Below are positions 53,683 through 62,635 of a DNA stretch of 64,000 nt, one piece after another. The notes under the pieces are model-generated. The model did no database searches. It had not been told where the DNA came from and was given only the letters and a program-made list of their open reading frames with translations. Each line of letters starts with the position of its first letter. Position 1 is the stretch's first letter. Origin of the DNA: JAMXLO01 sp036265005 (GTDB taxonomy: Bacteria; Pseudomonadota; Alphaproteobacteria; Acetobacterales; Acetobacteraceae); NCBI GenBank assembly GCA_036265005.1, contig DATAPW010000284.1, positions 26,621 to 90,620 on the forward strand, given 5' to 3'. A program made the translations under genes and the position numbers.

Positions 53683-54707
53683 CAGGTGGCGTTCCTGCCT
53701 TCTTCCACCGCGTGGCATGCAACCAGGACATCGCCATCGCGGGTGTGGCGCGGCTTCTCGCTGCGGCAGCGTGCATTGGCCAGCGGGCAGCGCGGATGGA
53801 ACGGGCAGCCCGGTGGCGGCGCGATCGGGCTCGGCACCTCGCCGCCGACCGGCGTGCGGCTGCGGCCGATCAGCTCGAGGTCCGGAATCGCATCGAGCAG
53901 CAGCCTCGTGTAGGGATGCCGTGGCGCGCGGAAGATGGTTTCCGCCGATCCCATCTCGACGATGCGGCCGAGATACATCACGCCGAGCCGGTCCGACATG
54001 TGGCGGACGACGGCGAGGTTGTGGCTGATGAACAGGTAGGTCAGTCCAAGCCGGAGTTGCAGGTCGCGCATCAGGTTGAGGATCTGCGCCTGCACCGACA
54101 CATCGAGTGCGCTGGTCGGTTCGTCGCACACCAGGAACTCGGGCTCCGACGACAGCGCGCGGGCAATCGAGATACGCTGGCGCTGGCCGCCGGAGAATTC
54201 GTGCGGGTATTTCTCGCCGTCCGATGCGGCCAGTCCGACCTGGGTCAACAGCCGTGCCACGCTGTCGGCGATGTCACGCTGGGCACGGACCAGGCCGAAC
54301 GCCCGGATTGGTTCGGCAACGATGTCGCGCACCCGCCAGCGCGGATTGAGCGAGGCATAGGGGTCCTGGAAGATCATGTTCATCCGCCGGCGCAATTCGG
54401 GCTGTGCGCGGGCAGACGACAGCGGCTGGCCCTCGAAGCGGATCTCCCCGGCGCTTGGTGCATAGAGGCCGACGGCGAGGCGCGCGACGGTGGACTTGCC
54501 GCAGCCGGACTCGCCGACCAGCGACAAGGTCGTGCCGCGCGGAATGGCAAACGACACGTCGTCCACCGCGCGCAAGGTTTGTCGATGTTCGCGTGCGATG
54601 ACCCGCTGGAGCCATGGCTTCGACACATCGAAGAGGTGCGTGACGCCGGATGCCTGCAGCATCGGCGCATTGGCGGCATCCTGCACGGCGAGCGGCGCTT
54701 CAGGCAT
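53682..54707 (-). CDS. Peptide ABC transporter ATPase (DppF-like)
   Basis: A 341-residue ATPase with SLVGESGCGKSTVARL, FQDPYASLNPRW, FSGGQRQRISIARAL, FLVCDEPTSALD and FISHNLAVV. The oligopeptide/dipeptide-family C-terminal cysteine region (PGCPFHPRCPLANARC), expected to bind a [4Fe-4S] cluster, is intact. It overlaps the DppD-like gene upstream by 8 bases and a small membrane-protein gene downstream. It is the second ATPase of the importer. Confidence 0.92.
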   Translation of the reverse strand: MPEAPLAVQDAANAPMLQASGVTHLFDVSKPWLQRVIAREHRQTLRAVDDVSFAIPRGTTLSLVGESGCGKSTVARLAVGLYAPSAGEIRFEGQPLSSARAQPELRRRMNMIFQDPYASLNPRWRVRDIVAEPIRAFGLVRAQRDIADSVARLLTQVGLAASDGEKYPHEFSGGQRQRISIARALSSEPEFLVCDEPTSALDVSVQAQILNLMRDLQLRLGLTYLFISHNLAVVRHMSDRLGVMYLGRIVEMGSAETIFRAPRHPYTRLLLDAIPDLELIGRSRTPVGGEVPSPIAPPPGCPFHPRCPLANARCRSEKPRHTRDGDVLVACHAVEEGRNAT

Positions 54708-55695
54708 GTGCGGCGCGCTCCGCAGGCGTAGCGGCGCGATCGGCGTGCAGCCAGCAGGCCGCGCGGGTCACGCCGGCATCCAGCAGTTCCGGCCGTTCGC
54801 CATGGCAGCGGTCGAACACCTTCGGGCAACGCGGGTTGAAGGCGCAGCCCGGCGGAATGGCGTTCAGCCGCGGCATCGAGCCGTCGATCTGGCGCAACCG
54901 TTCGACGCGATGCTCGAGCGACGGGATGCTGCCCATCAGGCCTTCGGTGTACGGATGCGCCGGATGCTTGATCACCTCGACGACCGGTCCGATCTCCACC
55001 ACGCGGCCGGCGTACATCACCGCGACGCGGTCGGCGGTCTCGGCGATCACGCCCATGTCGTGCGTCACCAGCATCACCGCCGTGCCGTGATCGCGCGTCA
55101 GCCGCTTGAGCAGCGTGATGATCTGCGCCTGGATCGACACATCGAGCGCGGTGGTCGGTTCATCGGCGATCACCAGTCGCGGTTCGGCGCACAGCGCGAG
55201 CGCCACCACCACGCGCTGGCGCATGCCGCCGGAGAATTCATGCGGATAGGCGTCGATGCGTTGCGCCGCGGCGGGGATGCCGACTTCCTCGAGCCAGCCG
55301 ATCGCGCGCCTGCGGGCTTCGGCGTCGCTGAGCGTCAGGTGCGTCTGCATGGTTTCGACGAGCTGGCGGCCGATCGAATACAGCGGGTTGAGCGTGGTCA
55401 GGGGGTCCTGGAAGATGGTGCCGATCTGCTTGCCACGAATGTGGCGCATGGCCTCGTAGTGCAGGTTGTCGATGCGCTGGCCGCCCAGCACGATCTCGCC
55501 GCCGGCGATGCGGCCGGGCGGTTCCAGCAGGCCGATGATCGCCGCACCGGTCAGGGATTTTCCGGCGCCGCTTTCGCCGACCACGCCGAGTACCTCGCCT
55601 GCGTCGATGTCGAACGACACGCGATCGAGCGCACGCAGCAGGCCGCGTCGTGTGGGGAATTCTACGGTCAGGTCGCGAACGGAGAGCAGCGGCAT
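54700..55695 (-). CDS. Peptide ABC transporter ATPase (DppD-like)
   Basis: A 331-residue ATPase with GVVGESGAGKSLTGAAIIGL, IFQDPLTTLNPLY, FSGGMRQRVVVALAL, LVIADEPTTALD, LVTHDMGVI and the C-terminal cysteine region PGCAFNPRCPKVFDRC. ATG 55695 is preferred because homology begins there (MPLLSVRDLTVEFPTRRG). A 67-base spacer with palindromes separates it from the DppC-like gene, the only notable gap within the operon. Confidence 0.92.
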   Translation of the reverse strand: MPLLSVRDLTVEFPTRRGLLRALDRVSFDIDAGEVLGVVGESGAGKSLTGAAIIGLLEPPGRIAGGEIVLGGQRIDNLHYEAMRHIRGKQIGTIFQDPLTTLNPLYSIGRQLVETMQTHLTLSDAEARRRAIGWLEEVGIPAAAQRIDAYPHEFSGGMRQRVVVALALCAEPRLVIADEPTTALDVSIQAQIITLLKRLTRDHGTAVMLVTHDMGVIAETADRVAVMYAGRVVEIGPVVEVIKHPAHPYTEGLMGSIPSLEHRVERLRQIDGSMPRLNAIPPGCAFNPRCPKVFDRCHGERPELLDAGVTRAACWLHADRAATPAERAAHA

Positions 55696-55707
55696 CAACG
55701 GCACGCA

Positions 55708-55745
55708 GCGGGAGAATTCTCCCGCTCCCCTTGCGGGAGGGAGCG
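55708..55745. repeat. Palindromes in the dppC-dppD-like spacer
   Basis: GGGAGAATTCTCCC (55710-55723) is a perfect 14-bp palindrome and is followed at once by CCCGCTCCCCTTGCGGGAGG, which can form a second stem. They lie in the only gap inside an otherwise overlapping operon and could process or attenuate the message before the ATPase genes. Confidence 0.6.
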
Positions 55746-55762
55746 AGTGCCGCAACGCCAAC

Positions 55763-56707
55763 TCATCGCAGCCTCGGGTTCAGCGCGTCGCGCAGCCAGT
55801 CGCCCAGCAGGTTGATCGACAGCACCATCAGCACCAGGGCGATGCCGGGATAAATCGTCACCCACCATTCGCCGGAGAACAGGAAGTCGTTGCCGATCCT
55901 GATCAGCGTGCCGAGTGACGGCTCGGTCGGCGGCAGGCCGACGCCCAGGAAGGACAGCGTCGCCTCGGTAAGGATCGCATTGCCCAGCGCCAGCGTGCCG
56001 ATCACCAGCACCGGGCCGATCACGTTCGGCAGCACGTGGGTCAGCATCACCCGCGTCGAGGACAGGCCGATCACACGCGCCGCCATCACGTAGTCCTTGT
56101 TGCGCTCCACCAGCGTGGAGCCGCGAATGGTGCGGGCAAATCCCGGCCACACGCTGATGCCGATGGCGAAGATCATCACGTAGAGCTGCAGCTCGGTGTG
56201 CAGGTCCTTCGGCAGTGCAGCGCCGATCACGCCGTCCACCAGCAGTGCGGTGAGGATGGCGGGGAAGGTCAGTTGCACGTCGGCAATGCGCATCAGCAGC
56301 GAATCGACTGCGCCGCCGACGTAGCCCGCGACCAGCCCGACGGCGATGCCGACAACCACTGCGAGTCCCACTGCCAGGAAGCCGACCAGCAGGCTGATGC
56401 GCGCGCCGTACATGATCGCCGACAGCACATCGCGCCCCTGGTTGTCGGTGCCGAGTACATTCGACCAGTCGGCATCGGGCAACGGCACCGGCGGCTTGAA
56501 GCTGTCGAGCAGGCTCAGGCTGGCCAGGTCCATCGGATCGTGCGGTGCCAGCCACGGTGCGCCGACCGCGCCGACAATCAGCACGACGGCGATCAATGCC
56601 GAGGCCACGGCGACCGGCGACCGGCGAAAGCTGTACAGCATGTCGCTGTCGAGGAAGCGGGCCAGACGGCCATCACGCCGTGGCGTGCGGATCGCCTGCC
56701 CGCTCAT
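55763..56707 (-). CDS. Peptide ABC transporter permease (DppC-like)
   Basis: A 314-residue permease. The N-terminus LYSFRRSPVAVASALIAVVL and the periplasmic loop with HDP...LGTDNQGRDVLSAIMYGARI are the DppC/OppC signature. The EAA loop is near KDYVMAARVIGLSSTRVMLT. It overlaps the DppB-like stop by ATGA. Confidence 0.92.
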   Translation of the reverse strand: MSGQAIRTPRRDGRLARFLDSDMLYSFRRSPVAVASALIAVVLIVGAVGAPWLAPHDPMDLASLSLLDSFKPPVPLPDADWSNVLGTDNQGRDVLSAIMYGARISLLVGFLAVGLAVVVGIAVGLVAGYVGGAVDSLLMRIADVQLTFPAILTALLVDGVIGAALPKDLHTELQLYVMIFAIGISVWPGFARTIRGSTLVERNKDYVMAARVIGLSSTRVMLTHVLPNVIGPVLVIGTLALGNAILTEATLSFLGVGLPPTEPSLGTLIRIGNDFLFSGEWWVTIYPGIALVLMVLSINLLGDWLRDALNPRLR

Positions 56708-57696
56708 CGTGCCGCCGCCGCGGTGCGGCGATCGATGCGAAGCCGCGGATCGACCGCGTAGTACAGCAGGTCGACGACGAGGTTGATCACCACGAAGATC
56801 AGCGCGATCAGCATCAGGTAGGCGCCCATCACCGGGATATCCGCCACCGCGACGGACTGCACCAGCAGCAGGCCCATGCCGGGCCACTGGAACACGGTCT
56901 CGGTGACCAGTGCGAAAGCGATGATGCCGCCGAGTTGCAGGCCAATGATGGTGATCACCGGCACTAGCGTGTTCTTCAGCGCGTGGCCGAAATTGATCGC
57001 CCGATTGGACAGGCCGCGGGCGCGGGCGAACTTGATGTAGTCGGTGCGCAGCACCTCGAGCATCTCGGCGCGGACCAGGCGCATGATCAGCGTCATCTGG
57101 AACAGGCCGAGGGTGATCGCCGGCAGGATCAGCGCCTTGATGCCGGCCCAGGACGTGAATCCGGTGGTCCACCATGTCCCGATATGCGTCACCGGCCCGC
57201 GGCCGAAGCTCGGCAGCCAGCCGAGGGCGACGGCGAAGATCAGGATCAGCAGGATGCCGAGCAGGAACACCGGCAGCGATACGCCGACGAGGCTCACCAC
57301 CATGAACAGCCGCGACAGCAGCGAATTGCGGTAGATGCCGGTGTAGACGCCCAGTGGCACGCCCATCAGCACGGCCAGCACCGAGGCGGTGAAGGCGAGC
57401 TCCAGCGTCGCCGGCAGGCGCTCGGCGATCAGGCTGGCGACCGGTTGGGCGAGGCGGAAGCTGATGCCGAAATTGCCGTGCAGCGCCTGCCACATGAACC
57501 TGGCGTACTGGATGAAGAAAGGTTCATCGAGCCCGAGTTGGTGGATCAGCGCCTGGCGCTGCGCTTCGGTGTGGTCCTGGCCGAGCATGATGGACACCGG
57601 ATCGCCGACGAAGGTGAACAGTGCGTAGGCCAGGAAGCCGACCACCAGCATCACCGGGATCGCCTGCAGGATGCGCGAGATGATGAAGGCGAACAT
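56704..57696 (-). CDS. Peptide ABC transporter permease (DppB-like)
   Basis: A 330-residue permease that starts the operon: it begins FIISRILQAIPVMLVVGFLA and has the DppB-type loop GDPVSIMLGQDHTEAQRQAL, then IYRNSLLSRLFMVVSLVGVS, with the EAA loop LEVLRTDYIKFARARGLSNR. ATG 57696 is taken for the standard N-terminus (MFAFIISR). No peptide-binding protein gene precedes it, although most such operons start with one. The upstream region is filled by repeats. Confidence 0.92.
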   Translation of the reverse strand: MFAFIISRILQAIPVMLVVGFLAYALFTFVGDPVSIMLGQDHTEAQRQALIHQLGLDEPFFIQYARFMWQALHGNFGISFRLAQPVASLIAERLPATLELAFTASVLAVLMGVPLGVYTGIYRNSLLSRLFMVVSLVGVSLPVFLLGILLILIFAVALGWLPSFGRGPVTHIGTWWTTGFTSWAGIKALILPAITLGLFQMTLIMRLVRAEMLEVLRTDYIKFARARGLSNRAINFGHALKNTLVPVITIIGLQLGGIIAFALVTETVFQWPGMGLLLVQSVAVADIPVMGAYLMLIALIFVVINLVVDLLYYAVDPRLRIDRRTAAAAR

Positions 57697-57728
57697 CAGG
57701 CGGTGCGGCTCGCCGGAAAGCAGGCAAG

Positions 57729-58010
57729 TCGGACACAAAGCTTGGCAAAGTGCACACTAGGTTTCACGGAGCAGATTCTTGCAGGCACTTCGGGCCGGGA
57801 ACCGGACAAGCGTCCGGCGATCGCCACCATCGTGCGCGCGCCGGCGGGAATCCAGGCGTGCCAGGCGCGTTGCTGCGGGCGTGGATCCTCGCCTGCGCGA
57901 GAGTGACGATGGGGATAACGCGGAGGCCAGCCCGCGGCTCGTTGCGCGAAGCGCCCGAACGATCCTACTTGGTGGAACTCTGTGTGCACTCAGTGAAACT
58001 TTGTGTCCGA
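57729..58010. repeat. Inverted repeat flanking a 240-bp intergenic unit
   Basis: TCGGACACAAAG (57729-57740) and GTGCACAC (57750-57757) recur inverted as GTGTGCAC (57982-57989) and CTTTGTGTCCGA (57999-58010), with similar bases around them. The arms enclose a second hairpin repeat. The unit fills the space between the dppB-like start and the PerM-like gene end. Confidence 0.75.
57827..57912. repeat. Intergenic hairpin repeat (type C, GCGGGAATCCA)
   Basis: Left arm CCATCGTGCGCGCGCCGGCG followed by GGAATCCAGGCG, right arm GGCGTGGATCCTCGCCTGCG followed by CGAGAGTGACGATGG: an imperfect stem of the type CGTCATTCCCGCG...GGAATCCA...TGGATCC...GATGACG found in many proteobacterial genomes. It lies inside the larger inverted repeat 57729-58010. 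Confidence 0.75.
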
Positions 58011-58026
58011 CCTGCTTGCCGTACGC

Positions 58027-59082
58027 TCAGTGGTCCACCCTCAGGGATTCCTCAGCCTCGGCATCCGCCCACTCGTTTAGCAGCGTATAGCCAATCCCCA
58101 AAAGGACCGGCCCGAGGAAAATTCCCAGCAGGCCGAAGGCAAGTGCGCCGCCCAGCACGCCGAGTACCGTCAGCAGGAAGGGAAGCTGCGCGCCGCGGGC
58201 GATGAACCAGGGCCGGATCACGGAATCGGCACCGGAGACCGCGACCACGCCATAGACCGCCAGGAAGATGCCCCAGCCGAGATGGCCGGTGCCCATGAGC
58301 CAAAGCGCGCCGGGGATCCAGACCAGCGGCGCGCCGATCGGCAGCACCGACAGGAAGCCGGCCACCGCGCCCAGCAGCACCGGTCGCGGCACGCCGGACA
58401 GCCACAGCCCGAACGCGGTGAGGATGCCCTGGACGATGGCGGTGAGCAGGATGCCGTAGACCACGCCGCGCACGGTGGCGCCGGTGACGTTGATCAGCCG
58501 GTCGGCGCGCGCGCCGGCAATGCGTTGCAGGATCACCCGCAGGCGCGCGGCGATCGGGTCGCCATACAAATAAAAGAAGAACGAGATGAACAGCGCCAGG
58601 ACGAACAGCAGCACGCCGTTCGCCAGGCCGAGCAGCAGGCCGAGGCCGCCTTCGAGCACGATGCCGAAATAGGGGCGGAGCGCCTCGATCATCACGCTGA
58701 TATCGGCCGCCCAGCGGTTCCACAGATTGCCCAGCAACTGGCCGACGAGGGGCACCTCGAACACCCAGTCCGGTGATCCCGGCAGGCCGGCGCGCAGCGC
58801 GTCCTCGATCACGCCGCGCAGGTGGTTGACGTCGTTGGCGCCGCCGGGCGCCGCCAGCGCCAGCGGCAGCACCAGTACCACGGCGGTCAGCGCCACCATC
58901 ACGCCGGCCGCGGGCCCGCGGCGCAGGTGGCCGTGGACGCGCAGCCACTCGCACACCGGCCAGGTGGTGAACACCAGGATGGCGGCCCACAGCAGGGATG
59001 AAAAGAACGGATAGAGCACGAGTACACAGCCGATGGCGATCCCGCCAACCAGCAGCGTCATCAGCACGCGTTCCGCGGTCAT
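58027..59082 (-). CDS. AI-2E transporter family (PerM-like) permease
   Basis: The 351-residue membrane protein has about seven to eight helices: start VLMTLLVGGIAIGCVLVLYP, central FVLALFISFFFYLYGDPIAA and GAVAGFLSVLPIGAPLVWIP, and C-terminal ALAFGLLGIFLGPVLLGIGY, the family signature region. Members include the quorum-signal exporter TqsA, Na+/H+ antiporters and others, so the transported species cannot be told. It lies divergent from the hydroxypyruvate isomerase gene. Confidence 0.88.
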   Translation of the reverse strand: MTAERVLMTLLVGGIAIGCVLVLYPFFSSLLWAAILVFTTWPVCEWLRVHGHLRRGPAAGVMVALTAVVLVLPLALAAPGGANDVNHLRGVIEDALRAGLPGSPDWVFEVPLVGQLLGNLWNRWAADISVMIEALRPYFGIVLEGGLGLLLGLANGVLLFVLALFISFFFYLYGDPIAARLRVILQRIAGARADRLINVTGATVRGVVYGILLTAIVQGILTAFGLWLSGVPRPVLLGAVAGFLSVLPIGAPLVWIPGALWLMGTGHLGWGIFLAVYGVVAVSGADSVIRPWFIARGAQLPFLLTVLGVLGGALAFGLLGIFLGPVLLGIGYTLLNEWADAEAEESLRVDH

Positions 59083-59142
59083 GCGCTGGTCATTCCCCCC
59101 GCCCGCTTGTAGCCTCCCGCGACGCTTTCGGGGAGGACTGCG

Positions 59143-59922
59143 ATGCCACGCCTGGCCGCCAACCTATCGATGATGTTCAACGAGGTGCCGTTCCTCGACC
59201 GTTTCGCCGCGGCCCGCAAGCAGCACTTCGATGGCGTCGAATTCCTGTTCCCCTACGAGTATCCGGCGGCGGAATTGCGCAAGCGCCTGGACGGCGAGGG
59301 GCTGGCGCAGGCGCTGTTCAACATGCCGCCGGGCGACTGGTCGAAGGGCGAGCGCGGGCTTGCCAGCCTGCCGGGGCGCCAGGCGGAATTCCGCGAGGGA
59401 ACCAAGCAGGCACTGGATTATGCCGGCGCGCTTGGCTGCAAGCTGGTGCACGCCATGGCGGGCATCGTTCCCGCCGGCGTGTCGCCGGTCACTGCCGCCA
59501 GCGTGTATGCCGCCAACCTGGCCTGGGCGGCCGAGCAGGCCGTGAAGGCCGGCGTGAAGCTGGTCATCGAGCCGATCAATCATCGCGACATGCCGGGCTA
59601 TTTCCTGAACACCGAGGCGCAGGGCGCCGCGGTGGTGGAGGCGATCGGCCGCGACCGCCTCGGTCTGCAATTCGATGTGTATCACTGCCAGACCACCGAG
59701 GGCGACGTCACCAAGCGCATGGAGCAATTCCTGCCGGTGATCGCACACATGCAGATCGCCGATGTGCCGGCGCGGAACGAGCCGGGGACCGGCGAGATCG
59801 GCTGGAAGTTCGTGTTCCGCCGGATGGACGAGCTTGGCTACCGCGGCTGGGTGGGCTGCGAGTACCGCCCGGCCGGCGATACCGTCGAAGGATTGCGGTG
59901 GCGGCAGGAGTTCGGCGTTTAG
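59143..59922 (+). CDS. hyi: Hydroxypyruvate isomerase
   Basis: The 259-residue TIM-barrel enzyme interconverts hydroxypyruvate and tartronate semialdehyde. Family marks are RLAANLSMMFNEVPFLDRFA, DGVEFLFPYEYPA, the metal-site Glu in KLVIEPINHRDMPGYFL, LQFDVYHCQTTEGD, HMQIADVPARNEPGTGEIGW and GWVGCEYRP. The reductase that uses tartronate semialdehyde follows after 53 bases, which supports the assignment. OtnI (2-oxo-tetronate isomerase) is a close alternative. Start ATG 59143 has GGGGAGG just upstream. Confidence 0.9.
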   Translation: MPRLAANLSMMFNEVPFLDRFAAARKQHFDGVEFLFPYEYPAAELRKRLDGEGLAQALFNMPPGDWSKGERGLASLPGRQAEFREGTKQALDYAGALGCKLVHAMAGIVPAGVSPVTAASVYAANLAWAAEQAVKAGVKLVIEPINHRDMPGYFLNTEAQGAAVVEAIGRDRLGLQFDVYHCQTTEGDVTKRMEQFLPVIAHMQIADVPARNEPGTGEIGWKFVFRRMDELGYRGWVGCEYRPAGDTVEGLRWRQEFGV

Positions 59923-59975
59923 ACCTTTGCGGTCATGACGGCCTGACAGCCAACAGACGAATCAGGAGAGACAGC

Positions 59976-60863
59976 ATGAAGATCGGATTCATCGGCCTTG
60001 GGATCATGGGACGCCCGATGGCGCTCAACCTGAAGGCCGCGCAGCACACGCTGCTGGTCTACGACCGCGCTTCGCTGGCGGATGACATCCGTGCCGCTGC
60101 CGAAGTCGAGCCGGACGGCAAGACCGTCGCGCAGCGTTCCGACGTGGTGATCGTCATGGTGCCGGACACGCCCGACGTCGAGAACGTGCTGTTCTCGCCG
60201 AATGGCGTGGCCGAGGGACTGAAGCCGGGCACGCTGGTGATCGACATGTCGTCGATCAGCCCGATCGCCACCAAGGACTTCGCCAAGCGGGTCAACGCCC
60301 TGGGCTGCGATTACCTGGACGCGCCGGTATCCGGCGGCGAGGTCGGCGCCAAGCAGGCCACCTTGACCATCATGGTCGGCGGTCCGGAGGCGGCGTTCAA
60401 TCGCGCCAAGCCGCTGTTCGACGTGATGGGCAAGAACATCACGCATGTCGGCAACGAGAACGGCGCTGGCCAGACCTGCAAGGTTGCCAACCAGATCATC
60501 GTCGCGCTGAACATACAGGCGTGCGCGGAAGCCCTGGTGTTCGCGGCCAAGGCGGGCGCCGATCCGGCGAAGGTCCGTGCCGCGCTGATGGGCGGGTTCG
60601 CTGCGTCACGCATCCTGGAGGTGCATGCCGAGCGCATGCTGAACGGCGCGTTCAACCCGGGCTTCCGCATTCGCCTGCATCAGAAGGACCTGAACCTGGC
60701 GCTGTCCTCGGCCAAGGAACTCGGCCTGTCGCTGCCGAATACCGCCATTGCGCAGCAGATGTTCTCGTCCTGTGCCGCGCATGGCGGCGAGGATCTCGAT
60801 CACTCGGCCCTGATCCTGGCGATCGAGGGGCTGGCCGATTTTTCCATTCGACCGAAGAAATAA
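59976..60863 (+). CDS. glxR: 2-hydroxy-3-oxopropionate (tartronate semialdehyde) reductase
   Basis: A 295-residue beta-hydroxyacid dehydrogenase. It has KIGFIGLGIMGRPMALNL (Rossmann), the substrate-site DAPVSGGEVGAKQATLTIMV, the catalytic Lys region GQTCKVANQIIVALNIQACA and the C-terminal RLHQKDLNLALSSAKELGLS. It reduces tartronate semialdehyde to D-glycerate with NAD(P)H. Together with the isomerase upstream it links hydroxypyruvate and glyoxylate to glycerate. AGGAGA precedes ATG 59976. GarR is the other name of the same enzyme type. Confidence 0.9.
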   Translation: MKIGFIGLGIMGRPMALNLKAAQHTLLVYDRASLADDIRAAAEVEPDGKTVAQRSDVVIVMVPDTPDVENVLFSPNGVAEGLKPGTLVIDMSSISPIATKDFAKRVNALGCDYLDAPVSGGEVGAKQATLTIMVGGPEAAFNRAKPLFDVMGKNITHVGNENGAGQTCKVANQIIVALNIQACAEALVFAAKAGADPAKVRAALMGGFAASRILEVHAERMLNGAFNPGFRIRLHQKDLNLALSSAKELGLSLPNTAIAQQMFSSCAAHGGEDLDHSALILAIEGLADFSIRPKK

Positions 60864-61012
60864 TTGGAAAAGATGCAGCGAAACGAGTCGCACCCTGTGA
60901 ACAGGGGTTGAAATTCCGAGCGATGTGGTCATAAGATTCATCTCCCGCACCGATTCTGAGACTCGTGCCATGCACGCGGGATTTGCTGGCCTAGGGCCGA
61001 AGGGATGGCCGG

Positions 61013-61900
61013 ATGTCCATGCGTTTTACCGAAATTGGTCAGCAGCTGAGGGCCTATCGTCTGGAGTCCGGGCTGCGGGCGGAGGAGATCGCCGCCCGCC
61101 TCGGCGTGTCGCGTGCCGCGCTCTACCGCTACGAGAAGGGCGAGGTCATCAAGCTCGACACCATCAAGCGGCTGGCGGAGCTGCTGAAGATTTCGCCGCT
61201 GTCGCTGCTGGGCATCGGCGTGGAGTACTACAACCGGCCGATCGGCTACTTCGAGCGGATCCGCCAGGTTGAGGAAACCGCCGATCAGATCCTCCAGCTG
61301 TTCGGGCCGATCTGCTACCTGACCACGTCCGACGCCTACGACAATGCGCTGGCGCAGACCTTCGATGAGGCCGCGGAACAGGCGGCCGGCGACCGCGCCG
61401 CCATGCGCTCGATGGCCGAGCAGGTGATGGGCATCCTGACCGCCCGCAAACGGATGTACTCGATGCGGCGGCCGGGGATCATCGCCATGGTGTCAATCGC
61501 CGCGGTGCAGCGTCTGCTGGAAACCGGCGTGGCGGGATCGATCCCGGTCTCCGACAGGGTGCGACGGATTTGCCGCGACGTGGCGGTGACCGAGGTGGAG
61601 AACATGGCCGCGCTGATGGAGGCCGAACCGATGGGCCTGCAGTTCGGCCTGCTGACCGCCGCGGAGCCATCGTCCGCTTTCAAGATCGTCCGCGCGCGCG
61701 ACCGGGTCAGCCTGGCGATCAACCCATTCCGCCCCGACACGCATCCGTCCGCGCATACCGGCGTGGCGATGATCACCGGCGCCGACGAAGCGATCGCCGC
61801 GCACCAGCGCGTGGCGGAGGCGACCTGGCGGGAGGCGCTGAAGGGGCCGGCCGGGGCGAATCGCCTGCGCCAGCTCGTGGCGACATCGGTGCCCGCCTGA
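61013..61900 (+). CDS. XRE-family transcriptional regulator
   Basis: A 295-residue protein with an N-terminal Cro/C1 helix-turn-helix (about 7-60, IGQQLRAYRLESGLRAEEIA, ARLGVSRAALYRYEKGEVIK) and a large C-terminal domain (VEYYNRPIGYFERIRQVEET, MRSMAEQVMGILTARKRMYS, VGVAMIT-like region). The C-terminal part may bind a ligand; I do not know it. It may control the glyoxylate genes just upstream or others. Two ATG codons (61013 and 61019) are both usable. Confidence 0.85.
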   Translation: MSMRFTEIGQQLRAYRLESGLRAEEIAARLGVSRAALYRYEKGEVIKLDTIKRLAELLKISPLSLLGIGVEYYNRPIGYFERIRQVEETADQILQLFGPICYLTTSDAYDNALAQTFDEAAEQAAGDRAAMRSMAEQVMGILTARKRMYSMRRPGIIAMVSIAAVQRLLETGVAGSIPVSDRVRRICRDVAVTEVENMAALMEAEPMGLQFGLLTAAEPSSAFKIVRARDRVSLAINPFRPDTHPSAHTGVAMITGADEAIAAHQRVAEATWREALKGPAGANRLRQLVATSVPA

Positions 61901-61987
61901 CCTCGCACCGGGGGGCACTTGCCCCCTGGACACCAACCGGCACGTGCCGGGGTGGGCGTGGGGCTCATGGTTCTCTATGTTGGCGGC

Positions 61988-62635
61988 ATGCCCTCCCGCA
62001 CCGTTCCCGATTTGCCCGCGCACCCCGACGTGGAGGTGCAGTCCGACCAGCGGGTGTGGGACGGGCGGTTCCCGCTCGACATGGTGCGCTTCCGCCACCG
62101 GCGCTTCGACGGTGCCCTGTCGGGCGTGAAGACCTGGGAGGTCTGGCGGCGCGGCCGCGCAGCGGCGGTGCTGCCATATGATCCGGCGGCTGACGCCGTT
62201 GTGCTGATCGAGCAGTTCCGCTTGCCGGCGCTGGCGGCCGGCCTGGACCCGGTACTCGTCGAACTGCCGGCCGGCCTGTGCGACGACGGCGAAACCCCCG
62301 AGGCGACGGCTCGGCGGGAGACCCAGGAAGAGATGGGGCTGGCGGTGGGCGCGTTGCGGCATATCGGCGGCTTCCTGCTGACACCAGGCGGATCGGACGA
62401 AGTCTGCGAGCTGTATGCCGGCCATGTGACGGCACCCCAGGCGGACGCGGACGGCATCGCCGGCCACGCCGGCATGGCCTCCGAACATGAGGACATACGC
62501 GTGCGGGTCTGGCCGGCGGCTCGGGCGATCGAGGCGGCGCTGGCGGGACAACTGCCGAATTCGGTGACGGCCATCGGCCTGCTATGGCTGGCGGCGCGCC
62601 GTGCGGCGCTGCGTGAGGAGTGGAGCAAGCCATGA
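61988..62635 (+). CDS. NUDIX hydrolase (ADP-ribose pyrophosphatase type)
   Basis: A 215-residue protein. The NUDIX box lies in GLCDDGETPEATARRETQEE followed by MGL (G-x5-E-x7-R-E-x-x-E-E-x-G-L). The upstream FDGALSGVKTWEVWRRGRAA, VVLIEQFRLPAL and downstream GGFLLTPGGSDEVCELYAGH match ADP-sugar pyrophosphatases of the NudF type, which cut ADP-ribose to AMP and ribose-5-phosphate. An in-frame ATG at 61967 gives a seven-residue longer form. The AlaX-type gene overlaps its stop (ATGA). Confidence 0.88.
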   Translation: MPSRTVPDLPAHPDVEVQSDQRVWDGRFPLDMVRFRHRRFDGALSGVKTWEVWRRGRAAAVLPYDPAADAVVLIEQFRLPALAAGLDPVLVELPAGLCDDGETPEATARRETQEEMGLAVGALRHIGGFLLTPGGSDEVCELYAGHVTAPQADADGIAGHAGMASEHEDIRVRVWPAARAIEAALAGQLPNSVTAIGLLWLAARRAALREEWSKP

